DNA from: Bedellia somnulentella | Lineage: Eukaryota > Arthropoda > Insecta > Lepidoptera > Bedelliidae | DNA: 64,000 nucleotides | Assembly (NCBI GenBank): GCA_963576735.1 | Contig: OY755176.1 | Span: 13,005,423 to 13,069,422 of the forward strand | Reading direction: 5' to 3' | In this document: piece after piece, positions 61,701 through 64,000 of the stretch | Layout of the letters: every line of letters starts with the position of its first letter | Numbering within the stretch: the stretch's first letter is position 1 | Made by a program: the position numbers and the translations under genes | Notes under the pieces: generated by a model | What the model was told of the DNA's origin: nothing | The model's database searches: none | What the model saw: only the letters and a program-made list of their open reading frames with translations

Positions 61701-63193
61701 TAATTTGTCTTTTGAGGATAATTACCATGTTTATAAAGATATTATGGCATGGAAAAATATGACAATGATGTATCATTCAAATAATTATTGACGATTGTAT
61801 GGAAATTCCCTCTATAGTATCGTTGCTTGTTGAAGGCATAAAATATGGTAGGAAATAGGCGTAGTAATCGAGTGGAAGTTAAAAAATGTCCTTCATGAAA
61901 ATTGCAGCTGCGCTTTTCGTCGTCATCTGTCTGTCTAAGGCATAAAACCAATTATTTTTTAGAAGATTATAAAGTATGTCTTTTAATGTATTTTTCTATC
62001 TTTTCCCCGCTTAAAATCCCTAATTGACTAATGGATATCTAATTATAAAGTTCGAGCTGCCCCTTTATGGAAAATTTTTGGCGTGTGTATTGATTTCTTG
62101 GTACGATTTAATATTCATCTTATGGTTTACCCAGCCATTGCAAGTATAAGTCAAAAACCGTTAGTAAGAAATGAAGTCAAGTTCTAGGAAGAATCTTAGC
62201 TTGCTTACTCACCTCTCTAAAAAGGAAAATGCTGAAGATCACTTGGAATAAGTTGTACCAAATAAGGACCTGCTTCAATTCGAAGGGCTTCCTGTTTTGC
62301 ATTAGTTTCGGTCCCAATACCTGTAACAAAAGATCGTATAAAAAAACCATTAACAACCTTTCTATATAATAAAAAGGTTGTTGTATACATCAACGTATAC
62401 AAATGAAGTCATTTTTTTATAAATTATTAAAGAAATATAATTCTATTTTTATGATTATTGTAAACCAATTCAGGACAGATAATAAATAATATTACGTAAA
62501 GGAATTGCTCAGTGAAAAACAATATATGAAATTATTAGGGTATTAAGACTGAATATTACAAACAATTTTCTATAGTTTCAAAACACGTTTTCTCATATTT
62601 TCCAGTGATGCCCATGGAAAATAACTGACTCATATATTGCGGTTTGCGATTAACACTGCGATGTTATCATGTCCCTGGCCATTTCTGCTAGGCATTTGAA
62701 TAAATTCGCATTTCCGGCAATACATATACAACAGTGTTTAAGTGTAAGTCTTAAAATAAGATACTACACAGTTAGACATATATTGATCAGTATTTTATAT
62801 GAAAAAATGTGCGTTGTTATTAGTATCGTAAAACTTATCTTGGCGTAAATGCTTTTTATACATACTCATTCAAGTATTTTATCAAATGATGCCGAGTCAA
62901 GCCTATTTAGATTGTTTTCTTCCGTTGTACCACATTTTTGTGCTCATGGGGTCGCCTGAGTAGTTGATTTTAATTCTCAGCATTGCCAATTTATTATTAA
63001 ACGTAACAAGAGATTTTTGATACTAATGAGTAACCAGAAATAATATACTTACTTTAACTGTGAATACGTAAGTAAGACAAATAGCCAAGGTGGGAAAGGG
63101 TGAGGACATCAAGGGCCAATCTTTTACTCGCTGGTCGCTCTTGTTATCCATCAGATCATGGTAACCCTCCACTAACCGGTTTAGCACCTCCAT
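49617..63193 (-). CDS. Very-long-chain fatty acid elongase (ELOVL family), 8 coding exons
   Basis: Joined exons, in transcript order, are 63193-63053, 62320-62213, 61528-61448, 59800-59744, 55877-55772, 51072-50936, 50523-50368 and 49781-49617 (951 nt, 316 aa). All introns are GT/AG. ELOVL enzymes are ER-membrane 3-ketoacyl-CoA synthases: they condense malonyl-CoA with a long acyl-CoA in the first step of each elongation cycle. Diagnostic motifs are all present: KFTEFFDT (122-129), the catalytic histidine box HVIHH (145-149), [12 protein letters not shown] (175-186) and TALQMVQ (206-212). Several hydrophobic segments fit the multi-pass topology. Length is normal (usually about 260-350). The sequence is closest in style to the arthropod ELOVL4/7-like group, an impression from motifs rather than a tree. 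The C terminus ends AVASQ with no clear dilysine ER signal. Transcription begins upstream of the window edge or of 63203, because a 5'-UTR intron acceptor precedes the start codon. Confidence 0.95.
49894..50148 (+). mobile_element. SINE-A copy (diverged) in elongase intron
   Basis: AGCTGTATAATGTCGGCTTA to GAGTATTTGTATGTATGAAT. A younger copy is inserted at its tail. Confidence 0.85.
50149..50350 (+). mobile_element. SINE-A copy, 5'-truncated, variant subfamily
   Basis: Begins at GACTAAGGGTATTGGGGC and ends in (TATG)n, 11 bases from the donor side of elongase exon 7. It shares the variant set of the 25924 copy. Confidence 0.9.
50368..50523 (-). CDS. Elongase exon 7
   Basis: 52 codons, phase 0 at both ends (acceptor TTCCTCCAG, donor CAA|GTAAGAT). 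Encodes [31 protein letters not shown] and the final membrane segment [13 protein letters not shown]. Confidence 0.96.
50936..51072 (-). CDS. Elongase exon 6
   Basis: 137 nt entering in phase 1 (acceptor CAATAG) and leaving in phase 0 (ATG|GTACGT). Encodes [20 protein letters not shown], then the YYLLAALGP and TALQM motifs. Confidence 0.96.
51941..52195 (-). mobile_element. SINE-A copy
   Basis: Very close to the apparent consensus: CATACATACATACATATACT to CGACACAACACAGCT. Confidence 0.9.
52196..54536. other. Elongase intron 6, interior
   Basis: AT-rich unique sequence with short overlapping frames on both strands near 52588-52996; nothing recognised. Confidence 0.5.
54537..54815 (-). mobile_element. 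Repeat family E with a 3' tRNA-like module
   Basis: In minus orientation it runs from GTTCATGAAAACCACATGTG through a body open for about 50 codons ([19 protein letters not shown] onward) to a 72-nt tRNA-like unit (54641-54570) and a TTTCTTTCCTTTATTTATTC tail. Related copies lie at 21019 and 8720. It may be a SINE or a LINE 3' end carrying a tRNA-like structure. Confidence 0.7.
54570..54641 (-). repeat. tRNA-like cloverleaf within repeat E
   Basis: The acceptor stem GACACGG/CTGTGTC pairs over 7 bp (one G-T), the D stem is GCTC/GAGC and the T stem GCGGG/CCCGC is perfect. The anticodon arm is irregular (CGGG/CCCG with an 8-base loop), so no anticodon can be assigned and it is not called a tRNA gene. 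Confidence 0.65.
55613..55763 (+). mobile_element. SINE-A remnant beside elongase exon 5
   Basis: GAGCTGTGTAGTGATGGCG at the left and TTGAGTATGTGTAAGATAG at the right; internal parts deleted. It ends a few bases from the donor site of exon 5. Confidence 0.5.
55772..55877 (-). CDS. Elongase exon 5 (histidine box)
   Basis: 35 codons plus one base (donor phase 1, G|GTCAGT). Encodes [19 protein letters not shown], with the HxxHH active-site box, then [13 protein letters not shown]. Confidence 0.96.
56231..59101 (+). CDS. LINE ORF2-like polyprotein (endonuclease + reverse transcriptase)
   Basis: An uninterrupted reading frame with all catalytic residues visible: endonuclease Glu, Asp/Asn and SDH, and reverse transcriptase motif A Asp and YADD. 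The order is endonuclease (about the first 220 codons), linker, reverse transcriptase (fingers/palm to about codon 700), then a C-terminal domain. Family role: nicks genomic DNA and copies the element's RNA at the nick (target-primed reverse transcription). No ATG lies at the N-terminal end of the open frame, so the copy as it stands is unlikely to be translated autonomously. The absence of stops over 2.87 kb argues for recent insertion. Confidence 0.88.
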   Translation, partial: LGDLNVSILSLNIRSVQSNFDEFILLLNRLNHEVDVILLTECWLSDSTIIGVIPGYESFASKRNINKNGGVVAFVRESLNASFSEPLISDACSIVIQIPNLLTIVGIYRSPSFKNTHNFLLGLDSLLHSIPTTQDIIVAGDINIDLLSTNRSQHDPTEYLCLASSHGLRPAITKPTRKKACLDHILIRTRLPVLGFVCESDISDHDLVIATINRVEIKKDKTPRLKTVLDFKGIVKDLETLNWSQILNEHDLQTCTDSFIKVLNDCIDKHKSVKKVSKSRYTLEPWMSPGLIKCARHKDHLHMLVKKHPEDIILNVSYKRYRNFYITLLRNIKCEYEKDLLDRNKGNSKKTWQSIKKICHLKSNRSNPAKELFNITQNTENPLNKCNQYFSSVGSSLAKRILDKINISEQELASSVPTNDGPCSSFFLSPTDRDEVANLISLIKEDSAPGIDGISGSLVKKLKHQIAEPLTHIFNLSLTSGSFPNAWKTAAVSPIHKNGHKSDPSNYRPISLLSILSKLLEKIVNKRLVDYLESNKLLASSQFGFRRNKSTEDATKALTSKIVNKLDRGHKSLVVFLDLSKAFDTVSILILLRKLEGLGIRGTALCWFKSYLETRTQVTRIDSLQSDISPIDFGVPQGSILGPTLFLTYLNSIQNVSLESAEIVCYADDTAILFHGSTWDDAKTAAEKGLGKINEWLQQNLLTLNTQKTQFICFYKTATSRPDSLNSLTMHSCKNDGSGTSPCDCNKIYRTKDIRYLGLILDERLTFEAHISKLAKRIRSVTGVMKLLRSSADMDVLKQVYYALGQSLLFYCIEVWGGAAKSVLIQLERAQRALLKTMLRKPMTHPTNELFRLAEVLSVRQLYLQKVCLTTHRNLGKSSEFNLLKSNRVHQIVIPIVTTSFAKRTGTFAYAHIYNNLVKKCNIQRDDSLPLLKSKVTTQLSSMDYESTESIISIYQ
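56231..59660 (+). mobile_element. Non-LTR retrotransposon with almost intact endonuclease/reverse-transcriptase ORF
   Basis: The frame is open from 56231 to the TAA after 59098 (about 957 codons). The first ATG-like start in the data is a GTG at 56384, so the true start and probably an ORF1 are missing, meaning 5' truncation. The apurinic-type endonuclease has NIRS near 56265, LTECWL, AGDINID (Asp90, counted from the GTG) and SDHD (152-155). The reverse transcriptase has [27 protein letters not shown] (Asp527) and YADD (615-618). No RNase H is seen. The C-terminal IEVWGG...[10 protein letters not shown] type region is as in Jockey/CR1-group LINEs; clade is tentative. The 3' UTR holds a hairpin (about 59541-59581) and ends in short ACTTTTT-type repeats. 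It sits antisense in the elongase intron between exons 4 and 5. Confidence 0.9.
59744..59800 (-). CDS. Elongase exon 4 (KxxExxDT motif)
   Basis: 19 codons, phase 0 at both ends (acceptor TTTCAG, donor ACG|GTGGGT). Encodes [14 protein letters not shown], the KxxExxDT box of the family. The nearly full-length LINE begins its 3' end about 85 bases downstream in the gene's sense. Confidence 0.95.
59879..60101 (+). repeat. Short copy of the CTTCGCACGG dispersed repeat
   Basis: CTAGTTGTCCGCACCGGCTT-CGCACGG at the left and TTATATATATATATAGATTT at the right, matching the ends of the 34428 repeat. In elongase intron 4. Confidence 0.55.
60815..60853. repeat. Perfect hairpin, 18-bp stem, 3-base loop
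   Basis: GGTAATGGCTTATAGCAT, loop GAT, then the exact reverse complement. Six further pairs outside it match with one mismatch. It lies in elongase intron 4. Confidence 0.95.
61448..61528 (-). CDS. Elongase exon 3
   Basis: 27 codons, phase 0 at both ends (acceptor TTGCAG, donor AGA|GTGAGT). Encodes the luminal or loop region with the conserved RCQPVDYS motif. Confidence 0.94.
61998..62088 (+). mobile_element. SINE-A remnant
   Basis: ATCTTTTCCCCGCTTAAAAT, GAGCTGCCCCTTTATGG and GGCGTGTGTAT correspond to the 3' half. Weak. Confidence 0.4.
62213..62320 (-). CDS. Elongase exon 2
   Basis: 36 codons, phase 0 at both ends (acceptor TTACAG, donor GAG|GTGAGT). Encodes the family signature LGPKLMxNRKPFxLK, followed by a hydrophobic membrane segment. 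Confidence 0.95.
62321..63052. other. Elongase intron 1 of the coding region
   Basis: AT-rich, with no recognised repeat or structure. Confidence 0.55.
63053..63193 (-). CDS. Elongase coding exon 1 (start codon)
   Basis: The ATG at 63193-63191 follows nine exonic leader bases and an acceptor TTTCAG, so the 5' UTR is split by an intron. It encodes 47 codons ([15 protein letters not shown] onward, including the WPLM motif common before the first membrane segment) and ends phase 0 at AAA|GTAAGT. An ATG 18 bases further upstream lies in the intron. Confidence 0.93.
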
Positions 63194-63247
63194 TTTATAT
63201 TTCTGAAACAAACAATCATGTTAAAATTGTGTCAATCATCACAATAC

Positions 63248-63375
63248 GGTAGTCGTACAAGTAGTCGTTAGTCTGCCAATCCGCACGTGGTCAGCGTGGT
63301 GAACCATGGCCAAATCACCCTATATAGGGTAGGTTCGAACCCCCTGCTGGGGTCATATATGGGCTATGAGGTATA
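63248..63375 (+). mobile_element. SINE-D copy
   Basis: GTAGTCGTTAGTCTGCCAAT, GGTCAGCGTGGTGAACCATG, GGTAGGTTCGAACCCCC and CATATATGGGCTATGAGGT. It sits just upstream of elongase exon 1, in its 5'-UTR intron. Confidence 0.72.
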
Positions 63376-63761
63376 TAACACATATGTACAAGGTGCAGAA
63401 CTGGGGGCTTATGCTTTAGGGGTTTGGTGTGAGTTCTAGTTTTTCAATATTTATACTTTGCAAGGATCTGTACCTGATTTCTTCAGGAAATCATAGCATA
63501 AATTCACAAGTTTTATGAATTTGTTAGGGACTGTCAAGAAAAAATTAAATAGCTTGACAGATATTGACGGCTATATCATTACAGATCCACAATCTTTTCT
63601 TGGCCGGTAAGGGCTGTCGCTGTCATCGATATTAGTATTGCCAGTAAATAAAAAATAACCATTATAAGGGAAATAACTTTACATCATACGGGCTAATTTA
63701 TTTATGTATTGAAATGTCTTAATAAAACAATTTATATAATATTCATTTAATTAATAACTAG

Positions 63762-64000
63762 TTGCTGTGTAGTGTCGGCTTAAAATAGCACTACCCCATT
63801 TCTGCCGGTGGGTGTACGTGAGAGGCGACTAACGGTATTGGGGCTTTTAAGAGATTTTTGGGCGAAGCGGTTGGATACCCATTACCAATAACCTTTATTT
63901 TACCATCTTTACCCCACTCAACTTTCCGAAAGTGGCTGAGGAGTTTCTAGTTCCTTAGCTCGGGCTACCCCTTCTAGGGATTTACAGCCTTGAGTATATG
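63762..64000 (+). mobile_element. SINE-A copy, cut by window end
   Basis: GTTGCTGTGTAGTGTCGGCT onward, well preserved; the tail continues past the window. Confidence 0.88.

Overview
The window looks like nuclear DNA of an insect, most probably a moth or butterfly (Lepidoptera). It is AT-rich, the genes have many introns, and interspersed repeats are dense: tRNA-derived SINEs, 5'-truncated LINEs with short tandem-repeat tails, a mariner with 37 residues between its last two catalytic Asp residues, and small MITEs. The lepidopteran assignment is inferred from this repeat style and the two genes; no marker gene fixes the species. There are no bacterial-style operons and no CRISPR array, and I found no rRNA and no functional tRNA gene.

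Two host genes can be assembled exon by exon with the reading frame preserved throughout. (1) 27699-43134, plus strand, 3 coding exons, 714 aa: a secreted protein with one chitin-binding type-2 (peritrophin-A) domain followed by a long low-complexity tail, resembling the CPAP1 class of cuticular proteins. (2) 49617-63193, minus strand, 8 coding exons, 316 aa: a very-long-chain fatty acid elongase (ELOVL family) with all diagnostic motifs. The genes are convergent, about 6.5 kb apart. Both fit cuticle or barrier biology (chitin matrix; long-chain lipids), but nothing here shows that they act together.

Layout: 1-27500 is intergenic and holds repeats and unique AT-rich DNA, with a GC-rich block near 4.2 kb. 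27500-43600 is the chitin-binding gene, with a 10.1-kb first intron. 43600-49600 is the intergenic gap, carrying a complete but dead mariner (46451-48123) with a 393-bp TTAA-flanked MITE nested in its transposase gene. 49617-63202 is the elongase, whose introns carry an almost intact endonuclease/reverse-transcriptase LINE in antisense (about 56.2-59.66 kb) and several SINEs. The last 240 bases are another SINE.

The most frequent repeat, here called SINE-A (about 245 bp, more than 20 copies), ends in the same sequence and the same TATG tandem tail as a family of truncated LINE fragments (here LINE-R). This suggests that LINE-R mobilises SINE-A. Several nested insertions with clean target-site duplications give a relative order of transposition. 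Family letters A-E, R and G are labels made for this annotation.
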